Positions 1 through 9,031 are shown, counted from the stretch's first letter. The stretch: 64,000 nt of DNA from Bacteroidales bacterium (GCA_035299085.1 DATGXG010000036.1:1-64000), one strand, 5' to 3'. Notes: generated from the sequence alone by a model not told the origin. Translations and numbers: made by a program.

Positions 1-1294
1 ATCAGGTTTATTAAAAAACTATAGTTCTGATAGTTCTGCATCCGCACTTAAATTTTTGCAGAAAGGTTTTTTCCGATTTGAAGATGTTTCATTGAAGATT
101 AAACGATTGCCACTTGATTTGCAGGAGGTAAACGGTACCGCCCTATGGAGCCAAACCATCCGGCTTGATAGTGTTTCGATGAAAATGAACAATTCGGAAA
201 TGAAAATTTCAGGTGAACTTGAGAATCTTGTAAATTATATTCTACAAAACGGAATTCTTAAAGCTGATCTTGATATTACAGTGAATAAAATTGACATTAC
301 CAAATATTTAAGAAACACATCCTCATCTTCAGGAAAACAAGGGAACAGGAAATTCGCTTTATTTCCTGACCGCATATGGCTCAGGTCAGATATTCATTCC
401 GGGTTGTTTGTAGCGGGGAAATTTGAAGCTAAGTCGGTTAATGTAAGCCTGCTGGCAAGGAAGGATTCGATTTACATGAACAAGATCGGGTTTCGCTTTC
501 CTGATGGTTTAATAACCGGGTCGGCACTGATATCGTATGACCGCAGGCACAGGTATACAGTTATATGCGATGCTCAACCCGATAAAATAAACATTCAGGA
601 ATTATTTTATGAGTTCGATAATTTTACTCAAAGCTTTATCCTGGATAAAAACCTTCGCGGGCAGCTGGAAGGCTCATTAAGTTGCTTTGTGCAATGGGAT
701 TCGACTTTAAATCTTATCCCCTCGTCAATATCCGCACGTGGCAATTTCAAAATTTCAAACGGAGAACTGGTGCAGTTTGAGCCAATGCTTAAGCTCTCAA
801 AGTACATTGACGTGCAGGAATTAAAGCATATTCGTTTCAAAACCCTCGAGAATACAATCACAATCAATAACCGGATTGTTGAAATACCTGAAATGGATAT
901 ACATTCATCGGCATTTAACATTAGTGTCGAAGGAACCCATAACTTTGATAACGCATTTGAATACCACCTGCGGGTTTTGCTTTCTGAAGTCCTTTTCAAT
1001 AAAGCGCGAAACAAGAAGAAAGAAATAGATGATTTTCTTATCGAGGATAATCCCCAGGAGCGAACTACGATTCCTCTCATCGTAGCCGGTACGCCGGACG
1101 ATTTTGAAGTAAACCTGGACAGGAAAAAAGTTTTTGGTTTGGGTAATAAAAATCGTAACGATAGGAAAGCGAATATTAAGCCGCCTTCTGAGAATGTAAA
1201 AGTTGAATGGGAGGAACCTGTAAAGGAAACCAACCAGGAAAAGAAACCAACTAAAAGCAATTCATCAGATGTTGTAATTGAATGGGATGAATAA
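1..1294 (+). CDS. AsmA-like envelope protein, C-terminal part (5' end outside window)
   Basis: The reading frame is open from base 2 without a stop, so the gene begins before the window; the TTG at 56 is not the real start. About 430 residues are visible. The sequence has the beta-strand-rich, charged character of the AsmA/TamB-like C-terminal region found in long Bacteroidota envelope proteins, with repeated short stretches of alternating hydrophobic residues and phrases such as 'GNFKISNGELVQFEPM' that are typical of AsmA C-terminal domains. It ends in a Lys/Glu-rich tail with 'VEWEEP' and 'VIEWDE' repeats. Family members are anchored in the inner membrane and are thought to help lipid traffic to, or assembly of, the outer membrane. 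The next gene starts 14 bases downstream, so the two are probably co-transcribed. The family assignment is by eye. Confidence 0.7.
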   Translation, partial: SGLLKNYSSDSSASALKFLQKGFFRFEDVSLKIKRLPLDLQEVNGTALWSQTIRLDSVSMKMNNSEMKISGELENLVNYILQNGILKADLDITVNKIDITKYLRNTSSSSGKQGNRKFALFPDRIWLRSDIHSGLFVAGKFEAKSVNVSLLARKDSIYMNKIGFRFPDGLITGSALISYDRRHRYTVICDAQPDKINIQELFYEFDNFTQSFILDKNLRGQLEGSLSCFVQWDSTLNLIPSSISARGNFKISNGELVQFEPMLKLSKYIDVQELKHIRFKTLENTITINNRIVEIPEMDIHSSAFNISVEGTHNFDNAFEYHLRVLLSEVLFNKARNKKKEIDDFLIEDNPQERTTIPLIVAGTPDDFEVNLDRKKVFGLGNKNRNDRKANIKPPSENVKVEWEEPVKETNQEKKPTKSNSSDVVIEWDE

Positions 1295-1308
1295 CAATAC
1301 ACTATAAG

Positions 1309-2457
1309 TTGAACTTATTTAAAAATAAACAGTACTGGCAAATTCTGCTCTTTATAGCGGCAGTTGTAATTGGTATATCATCACTTCTTTACACAAACCA
1401 GCTTGTCACTAAAATGGCAAGGCAGGAGCATTTAAAAGCTGCTATGCTAGCCAACGCATACACTCAGATTGTAAATGCAGAGCCATCCGATCAGAATCTT
1501 GACTTTTTTGCCGGTGTTATACAGGACAATGAGACCATCCCTGTAATTGTTACGGATTCCGCACAGAACTTGATATTTTCGCGAAATCTGGATACTTCAA
1601 GACTCAGGAATCCCACATATGTAAAGAAAATGCTGGGAGAAATGAAAGAAAATTCAGAACCCATATCCATTACGCTTGTTCCGGATAAACAATACCTGTA
1701 TTACAATGAATCGCTCCTGTTGACCCGGCTCAAGTATTACCCGTATATCCAACTGGGCATCATCCTGTTATTCATATTTGTCGCATATCTTGCTTTAAGA
1801 ACGTCCCGTAAATTTGAAGAAAATAAGGTTTGGGTGGGTCTTACCCGGGAGACTGCTCACCAGCTTGGTACGCCTATATCTTCTTTGCTTGCCTGGATGG
1901 AAATGATGAAAATAAGGAATAGCGATGAAGAAATGCTTAAGGAACTTGAGAAAGATGTAAGCCGTCTTGAAAAGATAACCGAGCGCTTTTCAAAAATAGG
2001 ATCAAAGCCTGTAATGTCTCAGCAGGATATCCGACTGGTGATCCAAAATGCAGTCAATTACATTAAATCGAGGTCATCTGATAAAATTCATTTTTCAATT
2101 GACCTGCCTACGGCGCCTCTTGATGCTCCGCTCAATGCCGCCCTTTTTGAATGGGTAATAGAAAACTTATGCAAGAATGCGATTGATGCTCTGCAGGGCA
2201 AAGGACATATCAAAATTTCGGCTTCTAATTTAAATCAATGGGTTCAGATTGATGTAAGTGATACGGGCAAAGGAATGCCAAAATCAATGTTTAAGAGTGT
2301 TTTTGAACCCGGATTTACAACTAAAAAGAAAGGATGGGGTCTGGGCCTGTCACTTGTTAAGAGAATCATTGAGGAATATCATGAGGGCAGGATCTTTGTT
2401 TACCAATCGGAAATTAACAAGGGAACCGTTTTCCGCATACTCCTTAAAAAGCCATGA
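1309..2457 (+). CDS. Membrane sensor histidine kinase, orphan
   Basis: This 382-residue protein has a membrane segment at about 11-30, a periplasmic sensor stretch to about 140, a second membrane segment at about 146-163, and then a kinase core. His184 lies in 'ETAHQLGTPI', Asn290 in 'ENLCKNAIDAL', the G1 box is 'DTGKGMP' at 318-324 and the G2 box 'GWGLGLSL' at 342-349. The H-box is unusual: the acidic residue that normally follows the phosphorylated His is Gln. No HAMP domain is evident. No response regulator lies next to it, so its partner is elsewhere. The start must be TTG at 1309, because a stop lies at 1288-1290 and no ATG follows it upstream. It overlaps rnpA by ATGA. Confidence 0.9.
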   Translation: MNLFKNKQYWQILLFIAAVVIGISSLLYTNQLVTKMARQEHLKAAMLANAYTQIVNAEPSDQNLDFFAGVIQDNETIPVIVTDSAQNLIFSRNLDTSRLRNPTYVKKMLGEMKENSEPISITLVPDKQYLYYNESLLLTRLKYYPYIQLGIILLFIFVAYLALRTSRKFEENKVWVGLTRETAHQLGTPISSLLAWMEMMKIRNSDEEMLKELEKDVSRLEKITERFSKIGSKPVMSQQDIRLVIQNAVNYIKSRSSDKIHFSIDLPTAPLDAPLNAALFEWVIENLCKNAIDALQGKGHIKISASNLNQWVQIDVSDTGKGMPKSMFKSVFEPGFTTKKKGWGLGLSLVKRIIEEYHEGRIFVYQSEINKGTVFRILLKKP

Positions 2458-2858
2458 AACGATTCTCATTCGCTAAACACGAAAGACTTGTTCTTTTAAA
2501 TGAAATAGACTCTCTTTTTAAAGAAGGGAAGAGTTACAGTTGTTCCCCGTTGAGAATTCTCTACAGGCCTAATACAACAGGTAAAATCCAGGTTATTGTA
2601 ACTATATCCCGTAAAAGATTTAAAAGAGCTGTCGACCGAAACAGTATAAAAAGGAAAATAAGGGAAGCTTACCGCCTGAATAAAGAATTGTTAAAGCCAA
2701 TCCCTTCATATAATTCTTTAAATATTGCCTTTATTTATACAGGCGACAATAAAAATGCAGAGTATGCCGAGATTGAAAATTCACTCGTTACCCTGATGAA
2801 ACGTCTTCTTGACCAGTTTTCAGAACCGGTTCATATTAACACTGAAAAGAAATTCTGA
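2454..2858 (+). CDS. rnpA: Ribonuclease P protein component
   Basis: RnpA is the protein subunit of RNase P, which trims the 5' leader from precursor tRNAs together with the catalytic RNA. The family signature, an Arg/Lys-rich RNR motif, is at residues 59-74 ('AVDRNSIKRKIREAYR'), preceded by 'VTISRKRFKR'. The length of 134 residues is slightly above the usual 110-125 because of a C-terminal extension. The start ATG overlaps the kinase stop as ATGA, which suggests translational coupling. The gene is not beside rpmH or yidD here. Its last 39 bases overlap the 3' end of the converging gene, and the C-terminal extension lies in that overlap. Confidence 0.95.
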   Translation: MKRFSFAKHERLVLLNEIDSLFKEGKSYSCSPLRILYRPNTTGKIQVIVTISRKRFKRAVDRNSIKRKIREAYRLNKELLKPIPSYNSLNIAFIYTGDNKNAEYAEIENSLVTLMKRLLDQFSEPVHINTEKKF

Positions 2859-5621
2859 GAATAACATATCTTCCTTTGGTTTATAGCCCATCCGTATCCC
2901 GGCAGAAACCGGGAATAAAATCCGTAGGGCATGAAAATCAAGAAGGAGATCGGTTCCGTATGAATTAAAATTTCCGGTATACCCTTTGCTGATCGAACGA
3001 ATGTCCTTTCCGTAGGAAATATCATAAAAAAGATTAGCCCTAATCCTTTTAATATAGATTAACGGACCCAGCGCCAGGTCGGGATAAACAAGAGGAAAAC
3101 TATAATTAGCTTTCAACGAGGTAAACAAACGGGAAACATATTCCGGATATCCCCTGGGATATGCAATACGGACAAGAGGAATAAAATAGGTCTCCGGATT
3201 TTGCTTTTCAATTCCGTATCGGAGAATTACGCTGTGGTTGCGGAATAGTCCCGGAAGATAGGTTGTGCCCTCAGCACCCAACATATTACCGTATAGTCTG
3301 TAATCACCAACGCCTTGTGAATACACAAAAGAAAAGGTCTGACCCAGGGCAGGATAAATTTGACGGGCCGGCATTCTTTTTAAAATACCCGAACTAACGC
3401 TGAAATGTAAGAGGTTCAGTCCTCTCTTAAGATCATTCTTAAAACTATAATAAGTTGAAGAATGCTCTAATTCAACTGATGGTTGAATATAACAATTATA
3501 ACTTCCTGTATTAAAATATAAAGGAAGGTAAGCCTCTAACGTATACCTATTAGAAAGAGGAGCATTTCGCGGCAATTCACCTGTGTTAACTCCAAAAGTT
3601 TGTTGCGGCCCTCCGAAAATTGCAGAGGCTCTGATTACAGGATACCAACCCCTGAATTCTATTTCAGGCCGGAAATAGGAGTAGCCTTTATAGTAATGGT
3701 AACTAATAGTTGAGGTAAAAGTACTTAACAGATTTTGATTAAATAACATAAATCCCGGAAACATATTAATATCGGCTGAATTATTACGGATCTCATCCAG
3801 ATTAACATAAAAGGGGAGCCAGGAATGTACATTAATCAAATGACCGGCTTTGGAGAAATTCGTGACAGAATAGGATCTGTGGGGAATACTGTCATGTATG
3901 ATCACTGTTTTCGTTTCAAAACCGCTTACCTTTTCCCAACTGTTGGGCTCAGCTTTTATCCGGCAAATATCAAAGCCTTTTATGCCGTAATTTGAAAAAT
4001 AAATTGCTCCTCCAGATACTGTCGGATACATAGCTCCATACTGGCTGCGGGTTATTCGGTAAAATTCGCCTGTTGTTTTATTTACGGCATAGATATCATT
4101 CCTGCCGGAAACATCAGCACTGAATACAACATAGTTTCCCAGTGGAGCCGGATCAGCCAGATCGGCTGAAGTTTCATGGATCAGCACTTCAATGGCTGAT
4201 GTTTCAGGATTAACGGCTAAGAGGCTTTTTCCATGGGCCGAAACAGTAAGGAAAATGATTTCATCTTCCTTGCCCCATGAAGGACTTATGATCTCCTGGT
4301 TATTTACTGATATCCGGTTGATTACATTACCGGTAATGGAATTCACGATTGTAAGATAGTTATCTCCCTTCACATCATTTTCGGAAACAGCTATCTTATC
4401 ATGACCAGGTGAAAAAGAAGGGGCGAAATACCTGGATTTACGGGTCAGTGTTTTTACTTTTCCTGTTTTCAGGTTAAGTGTGCGGATAATGGAATAACTG
4501 CGTTGCGACCACCGGGGATCCACATGCACTTCGTCCCACACAATGAAATCCTTTTTGTAGTCAAATCGTTCGCCCTGACGATAACCGGTAGTTAACAGTT
4601 TTTCTTCATAACCATTTGAGTCCAGTATTACAAAACTACCTGTTTCATTTAAACTCTTTCTGTAAGTAATAAGCTTTATATCATTAAAGGATTGGGCATA
4701 AGAATATGAAGTATAGACAGAACTTTTGCGATTATTGACAGGCTTATACAGTTTATACTGATCACTTGATTTTTGATCGTAATAAGTCTGGTCGAGCCAT
4801 TTCATGGCCCCACGGTACATTCCTGAATTGAAAACGCCGTACTTTGCTTTCATCCGGATGGCAAACGGCCAAATTATGTAAGGATGCCTGGCGGTAAAAT
4901 TGATGGCATCTGACCAGATTGTATCGAACCGGTTTCTGCCGTATTTCACTATTTCGTATCCGAAATGATAATGATCGGGAACATAATCCCTGTAAGAACC
5001 GAAAAGAGATTTATCATATGAATACATTTTTCGCCGGGTATCGAGGATAGTCCTCAAAGGCATTTCAAATGAAGCCTGGCGTCCCCTGCCAGCCAGCGAA
5101 AGCCTGGTTTCATTATCAACAGCATCACCTTCAAAAAACCATGCCGGAACCTGTGCTGCAGAAATACCTCTTGATATTTGACCCATGAAAAATCCCAATC
5201 CATGACTGAATCCATTATTAAGGCTTGCAAGTTGCACTACATGCCGCGTTTCATGCAATGCCAGTTGTGAAAGCCAGTCTTGCGAATATGTTTCCTGAGG
5301 TGCAGTTGTAATCAATTCCATCCTCCAGGGAGCCAGGGTCACATATCCGTTTGACAAAACGGATTGCGGCTGAAGCAATACCGGAATCTTTCTGAATCTT
5401 GGATTATATTTATCAACCGTGGGTGAATAATAATGTTGCATTAAATCAGCCATTTTAAAGGCATTTTGAGTCATATTCTCAGGGAATACCAACGTAAAAT
5501 GACCGGTTTGAAGTTGTTTCCATTTAATCCGCGCAGGAGCCTCACCGGTGGAGTAAAATTGGGAATGAACAACAGGAAATGAAAATGCGTATATAAGAAA
5601 AATGAAAATAAATCGTTTCAT
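2820..5621 (-). CDS. Exported protein: predicted peptidase-MA-like domain, TolB-like propeller, C-terminal beta-barrel
   Basis: A signal peptide occupies about residues 1-20 (hydrophobic core, cleavage near 'VHSQ'). Residues about 30-280 resemble the peptidase-MA/gluzincin fold: HExxH at 123-127 ('HETRH') and a downstream Glu164 in 'AWFFEG', the spacing expected for a third zinc ligand. Residues about 300-600 hold repeated TolB/WD40-like blades, such as 'PSFSPGHDKIAVSEND' and 'SPSWGKEDEIIFL'. From about 600 the sequence is rich in aromatic, alternating strands and ends in Phe ('VNMNRF'), as outer-membrane barrels do. I infer a surface or periplasmic metalloprotease anchored by its own barrel. 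The protease and barrel assignments come from motif reading only. The 3' end overlaps rnpA by 39 bases. Confidence 0.7.
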   Translation of the reverse strand: MKRFIFIFLIYAFSFPVVHSQFYSTGEAPARIKWKQLQTGHFTLVFPENMTQNAFKMADLMQHYYSPTVDKYNPRFRKIPVLLQPQSVLSNGYVTLAPWRMELITTAPQETYSQDWLSQLALHETRHVVQLASLNNGFSHGLGFFMGQISRGISAAQVPAWFFEGDAVDNETRLSLAGRGRQASFEMPLRTILDTRRKMYSYDKSLFGSYRDYVPDHYHFGYEIVKYGRNRFDTIWSDAINFTARHPYIIWPFAIRMKAKYGVFNSGMYRGAMKWLDQTYYDQKSSDQYKLYKPVNNRKSSVYTSYSYAQSFNDIKLITYRKSLNETGSFVILDSNGYEEKLLTTGYRQGERFDYKKDFIVWDEVHVDPRWSQRSYSIIRTLNLKTGKVKTLTRKSRYFAPSFSPGHDKIAVSENDVKGDNYLTIVNSITGNVINRISVNNQEIISPSWGKEDEIIFLTVSAHGKSLLAVNPETSAIEVLIHETSADLADPAPLGNYVVFSADVSGRNDIYAVNKTTGEFYRITRSQYGAMYPTVSGGAIYFSNYGIKGFDICRIKAEPNSWEKVSGFETKTVIIHDSIPHRSYSVTNFSKAGHLINVHSWLPFYVNLDEIRNNSADINMFPGFMLFNQNLLSTFTSTISYHYYKGYSYFRPEIEFRGWYPVIRASAIFGGPQQTFGVNTGELPRNAPLSNRYTLEAYLPLYFNTGSYNCYIQPSVELEHSSTYYSFKNDLKRGLNLLHFSVSSGILKRMPARQIYPALGQTFSFVYSQGVGDYRLYGNMLGAEGTTYLPGLFRNHSVILRYGIEKQNPETYFIPLVRIAYPRGYPEYVSRLFTSLKANYSFPLVYPDLALGPLIYIKRIRANLFYDISYGKDIRSISKGYTGNFNSYGTDLLLDFHALRILFPVSAGIRMGYKPKEDMLFSEFLFSVNMNRF

Positions 5622-5700
5622 AGCTGTTAAAAACGGTGTTAAAATTACACAAATGAAGACAGCCTGTATCCTTAACGGTCAGCAGTTTTGTTAGTTTTAT

Positions 5701-5708
5701 TATTTTTG
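5701..5708 (+). promoter_or_regulatory. Candidate -7 box for the TonB-like operon
   Basis: TATTTTTG matches the Bacteroidota -7 element TAnnTTTG and lies 22 bases before the start codon at 5730. No TTTG at the right distance upstream was found, so only half of the promoter is supported. Confidence 0.3.
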
Positions 5709-5729
5709 TACTTATATTAACATATTCCA

Positions 5730-6479
5730 TTGAGAAGTTTCTTTACAGATAACGTTAACAGTATACTTGCCGCCATCAGCGTGCACTTGCTGATTGTACT
5801 GGTTTTCTTCTGGTTCAAGCTGGGCCAGATGGATGAGATTAAGAAAGACCAGGTTTTAGTCGAATTCAATGAGGTGGTTCAGCCTCCTCCTGAAGAACAA
5901 AAACCGGCTGAAAACGAACAATCTTCTGATGTAGCCGGTCAAGAGATGACGGCTTCAGAAAGACAGGCCCTTCATACAATGGCTTCCAATGAGGCCAGTA
6001 AACTGGATCCTAAAATAAGCACAAGCGAATATGAAAAGCAGGTGTTGCAGGAACTTGGCATTTCGAGTCTTAAGTCACCCGGTGCTGAAATGGAAAAAGA
6101 AGCGGCGCAAAAGGAAGCGGACGAAAATGCGATAGCCCGGCAGGAAAATGAAAAGAAGGATGCTGTAAGGGACCTTGACAGGCCGAACGTCATTCGGAAA
6201 GATAATACAACGGTTTCCTATTTTCTGGAGGGACGCTGGCACAGTTATATTTATATTCCCACCTACAAATGTCAGGGTGGTGGAACAGTGGTTCTTGATA
6301 TAGTTATCAATCCCAACGGAAGGGTACTATCTGCCATTATCCAGGAGAATAAATCAACAGCAGATCCATGCCTGCGTGAAGAAGCATACCGGTCGGCTGT
6401 TTCAGCGCAGTTTAATGCCGATCCCAAAGCTTCTGCAAAACAGTTAGGATCCATTACATACGTTTTTCTGGCTCAATAA
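5730..6479 (+). CDS. TonB-like energy-transducer family protein
   Basis: The 249-residue protein has a short cytoplasmic N-terminus, one membrane segment at about 11-30, a Pro/Glu-rich stretch ('VVQPPPEEQKPAENEQ'), a long charged helical region (about 60-155), and a C-terminal domain of about 80 residues with the TonB-like pattern 'GGTVVLDIVINPNGRVLSA' and a final '...ITYVFLAQ'. TonB proteins pass proton-motive-force energy from ExbB/ExbD to outer-membrane receptors; ExbBD are not in this window. The C-terminal domain has two cysteines (in 'YKCQGG' and 'DPCLRE') that could pair. The start is TTG at 5730, since an in-frame stop lies at 5718-5720. The next gene follows after 9 bases. Confidence 0.7.
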   Translation: MRSFFTDNVNSILAAISVHLLIVLVFFWFKLGQMDEIKKDQVLVEFNEVVQPPPEEQKPAENEQSSDVAGQEMTASERQALHTMASNEASKLDPKISTSEYEKQVLQELGISSLKSPGAEMEKEAAQKEADENAIARQENEKKDAVRDLDRPNVIRKDNTTVSYFLEGRWHSYIYIPTYKCQGGGTVVLDIVINPNGRVLSAIIQENKSTADPCLREEAYRSAVSAQFNADPKASAKQLGSITYVFLAQ

Positions 6480-6488
6480 TTATTCAGG

Positions 6489-7307
6489 ATGACCGAATAT
6501 ACCGGTTCATATTTTACTGAAAACGAGATTTTGAGGCCTATTGAACTTTTCAGGCCGCAAATCTTTGAAAAAGGTCTCGTTATTTATGAGGTACTTCGCA
6601 TGCAGGAGGGGAAGGCTCTCTTTTTTGAAGATCATTTCAGCCGCTTTCATCAATCTGTTTTGCTTTCGGGGTACAAACTGCCGGTTGAAGCGGAGGTTTT
6701 AAAGAAACGGCTTTCAGACCTGGCTGAAAAGAACAGGATCGATATGGGCAATGTTAAAATTATCGCCTTTTTCCATTCGGCTCAGGCTGATATATTTACC
6801 TTTTTTATACCTCACTCCTATCCTACGGAAGAAATGTACAGCCATGGTGTCGCTGCTGCCTTCTTTGAGGCTGAAAGACCGGATCCGAACATTAAAAAGA
6901 TGCATCCTGACATGATCAGGCGTATTTCAGCATTTATTAAGGACCAGGAGATATATGATGTTCTCCTGGTTGACAAATCAGGTTGCGTTACAGAGGGCAG
7001 CAGGACTAATGTGTTTTTTATAAAAAACAACCAGGTGCTTACATCACCCGGTGACAAAGTTTTGAAAGGGATTACGCGCGAAAAGCTGATCTTTTTATGT
7101 AACAGGTTGCGGATACCGCTTGTTGAAAAGCCAATAACCCGGGCGGAAATTCAGACGGCCGGAGCAGCATTTTTTAGCGGCACCTCTCCGAAAATCCTGC
7201 CTATACGCTTCATATCGGGATGGAATTATAAAGTTACCGATCCGATCCTGGGGAAACTGATGCAGGCTTATGATGAACTTATCCAAAAGAATTTAAAAGC
7301 CGGTTAA
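6489..7307 (+). CDS. Class IV PLP-dependent aminotransferase / aminodeoxychorismate lyase-like
   Basis: The protein has 272 residues, the usual size of fold-type IV aminotransferases. The candidate PLP lysine is in 'NIKKMHP' (Lys136 or Lys137), and the family signature with the cofactor-contacting Glu is 'TEGSRTNVFFI' (Glu169). Members include branched-chain and D-amino-acid aminotransferases and 4-amino-4-deoxychorismate lyase (PabC). A complete ilvE-type enzyme lies at 43155-44174, so this shorter one is more likely a PabC-like or D-amino-acid-type enzyme, but the sequence alone does not decide it. It follows the TonB-like gene by 9 bases. Its last codons form one arm of a bidirectional terminator, and its stop overlaps that of the S41 protease at TTAA. 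Confidence 0.8.
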   Translation: MTEYTGSYFTENEILRPIELFRPQIFEKGLVIYEVLRMQEGKALFFEDHFSRFHQSVLLSGYKLPVEAEVLKKRLSDLAEKNRIDMGNVKIIAFFHSAQADIFTFFIPHSYPTEEMYSHGVAAAFFEAERPDPNIKKMHPDMIRRISAFIKDQEIYDVLLVDKSGCVTEGSRTNVFFIKNNQVLTSPGDKVLKGITREKLIFLCNRLRIPLVEKPITRAEIQTAGAAFFSGTSPKILPIRFISGWNYKVTDPILGKLMQAYDELIQKNLKAG

Positions 7308-7319
7308 TTACCGGCTTTT
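7295..7319. terminator. Bidirectional terminator containing both stop codons
   Basis: A perfect 9-bp stem, AAAAGCCGG / CCGGCTTTT, encloses the 7-base loop TTAATTA. The run of A on one side and T on the other makes it an intrinsic terminator in both directions. The TAA stops of the two converging genes lie in the loop and share TTAA at 7304-7307. Because the stem is coding on both strands, both proteins end in Lys-Ala-Gly (the minus-strand one with an extra Asn). Confidence 0.85.
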
Positions 7320-9031
7320 TCATAACTACTTCCCTGTTGCATTCCTGTCTTCAGATTTTCATGCCCGAATGATTTGTCAAAAACCATGGCATAGGTGTCA
7401 GGATGCTTAAGCACATCAATGGCTTTTGCCAGTTCCGGATCTTCATTTAGAGTAGCCTGGATTCTCCCCTTCTGGTAATAATAGCGGCTTGCAATTTCCT
7501 CATAAAGAAGGCTTTCGATTTCGGATTTGAAAGTCTGAAGGTCCTTATCCTTATCATGGGCCAGCTTGGTTTTAAGTTTTGTAAATTCATCTATTGCCGG
7601 CTCATAGTATTTTTCCTGTTTTGCACTTTTAATCAGCGCCTCGAGCTTTTCATCGGTATCAGTCGTATAATCGTATTCCTTGCCCTTCAGAAATTCTATG
7701 AATTTATTGTACAGCCCATCATTCGGTTTCAGCTGATTGATAGATGAAACATTCGGATTGTTTGCTGCATATTGTGTGGCAAAATCGAATATAAGGTTTT
7801 TGGTGTACAGGCTAATTGCAATATCACTTGCAGGAGTAGCTTCAATTGGAATATCCGGAGTGATCCCTCCGCCGTCGAACACCTTTCTTCCGTGAAATGT
7901 GGTAAATTCATTTATCAGTGAGTCAGGAATGTACCCAACGCTCCCGTCGTCATTCCGATGAGAATAATCGACCGCCTGGATGCATCTGCCGCTTGGAATG
8001 TAATATTTTGCCGTAGTCACTTTAAGTTCGGAATTATAGCTTACCGGGCGTGTGGTTTGTACAAGGCCTTTCCCGAAAGTACGCTGCCCGACCATGACAC
8101 CCCTGTCAAGATCCTGCATGGCCCCGGCTACAATTTCGGATGCAGAGGCTGAGCCCCTGTTTATAAGAACAACAAGGGGAATGATGGTATCAACGGGTTC
8201 CGACATTGTTTTGTACACATTATCCCACTGTTTTACCTTTCCGCGTGTGCTCACAATTTCCTGGTTCCGGCGCACAAAAATATTGGCGACATTCACGGCT
8301 TCAATAAGCAAACCCCCTGGATTTCCGCGTAGATCAAGGATGATCGATTTAGCGCCCTGCTCTTTAAGTTTCATAAGTGCCTCCCGCGTTTCCTTGCCTG
8401 CATCCTTGGTAAAACCGGACAAACGGATATAGCCGATACCGTTATCTACAATACTGTAATAAGGCACATTGGTAATGGTGATCTGCTGGCGGACAAGTGT
8501 CTTTTCCATCGATTCCTTCATGCCCGGCCTTTTAATAACGACCTTCAGGCTGGTGTTCGGTGTTCCCTTCAACTTTTCACTTACTGCACTGATTTCTTTC
8601 CCTTTTGTTGATTCGCCGTCAATAAAAAGAATGGTATCACCGGCTCTCAGACCGGCTTTCTGTGCCGGAAAATTTTCATAAGGCTCGAGTATAATGGCAT
8701 TATTGCCGGCTTTCCTGATCTGCGCCCCGATGCCACCATATTCGCCGGTTGTCATGAATGTAAAATCAGCCATATCTTCTTCGGGAATGTACGTGGTATA
8801 TGGATCAAGCGAAGTCAACATTCCATCAATTGCCGATTTAATGAGTTTGTCGGGATTGGTGTCATCAACATAAAACCGGTCCAGCTCATTAAATAAGGAT
8901 ACAAATATTTCGAGGTTCTTTACAATATCGAATTCTTTATCTTTCAGTGAAACAAAACCAAAGCTTATAACAGCCACTAAGGGAATGACAATAAGCAGAC
9001 TGGTTTTAAAACGTTTAAACCTTGCTTTCAT
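7304..9031 (-). CDS. C-terminal processing protease, S41 family
   Basis: This 575-residue serine protease has an N-terminal membrane anchor or signal at about 11-28, a PDZ domain at about 95-180 ('GEYGGIGAQI', 'PAQKAGLRAGDTILFIDG'), and the S41 catalytic core at about 195-380. Ser296 in 'NRGSASASEIVAGAMQD' and Lys321 in 'RTFGKG' are 25 residues apart, as in Tsp/CtpA enzymes, which use a Ser-Lys dyad. Family members cut periplasmic proteins near the C-terminus. The C-terminal 190 residues are a helical extension common in Bacteroidota members. A -7-like box on the minus strand (TAATTTTG, plus-strand 9058-9065) lies 27 bases before the start. Convergent with the aminotransferase. Confidence 0.93.
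   Translation of the reverse strand: MKARFKRFKTSLLIVIPLVAVISFGFVSLKDKEFDIVKNLEIFVSLFNELDRFYVDDTNPDKLIKSAIDGMLTSLDPYTTYIPEEDMADFTFMTTGEYGGIGAQIRKAGNNAIILEPYENFPAQKAGLRAGDTILFIDGESTKGKEISAVSEKLKGTPNTSLKVVIKRPGMKESMEKTLVRQQITITNVPYYSIVDNGIGYIRLSGFTKDAGKETREALMKLKEQGAKSIILDLRGNPGGLLIEAVNVANIFVRRNQEIVSTRGKVKQWDNVYKTMSEPVDTIIPLVVLINRGSASASEIVAGAMQDLDRGVMVGQRTFGKGLVQTTRPVSYNSELKVTTAKYYIPSGRCIQAVDYSHRNDDGSVGYIPDSLINEFTTFHGRKVFDGGGITPDIPIEATPASDIAISLYTKNLIFDFATQYAANNPNVSSINQLKPNDGLYNKFIEFLKGKEYDYTTDTDEKLEALIKSAKQEKYYEPAIDEFTKLKTKLAHDKDKDLQTFKSEIESLLYEEIASRYYYQKGRIQATLNEDPELAKAIDVLKHPDTYAMVFDKSFGHENLKTGMQQGSSYEKAGN

Noticed and set aside
628-1302. 224-residue minus-strand ORF
   Set aside because: It lies wholly inside the AsmA-like gene, has a composition rich in Ser/Phe/Arg typical of antisense shadows, and shows no recognisable motif.
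8052-8432. 126-residue plus-strand ORF in the S41 protease gene
   Set aside because: It overlaps the catalytic Ser region of the protease on the opposite strand, so it is a shadow frame.
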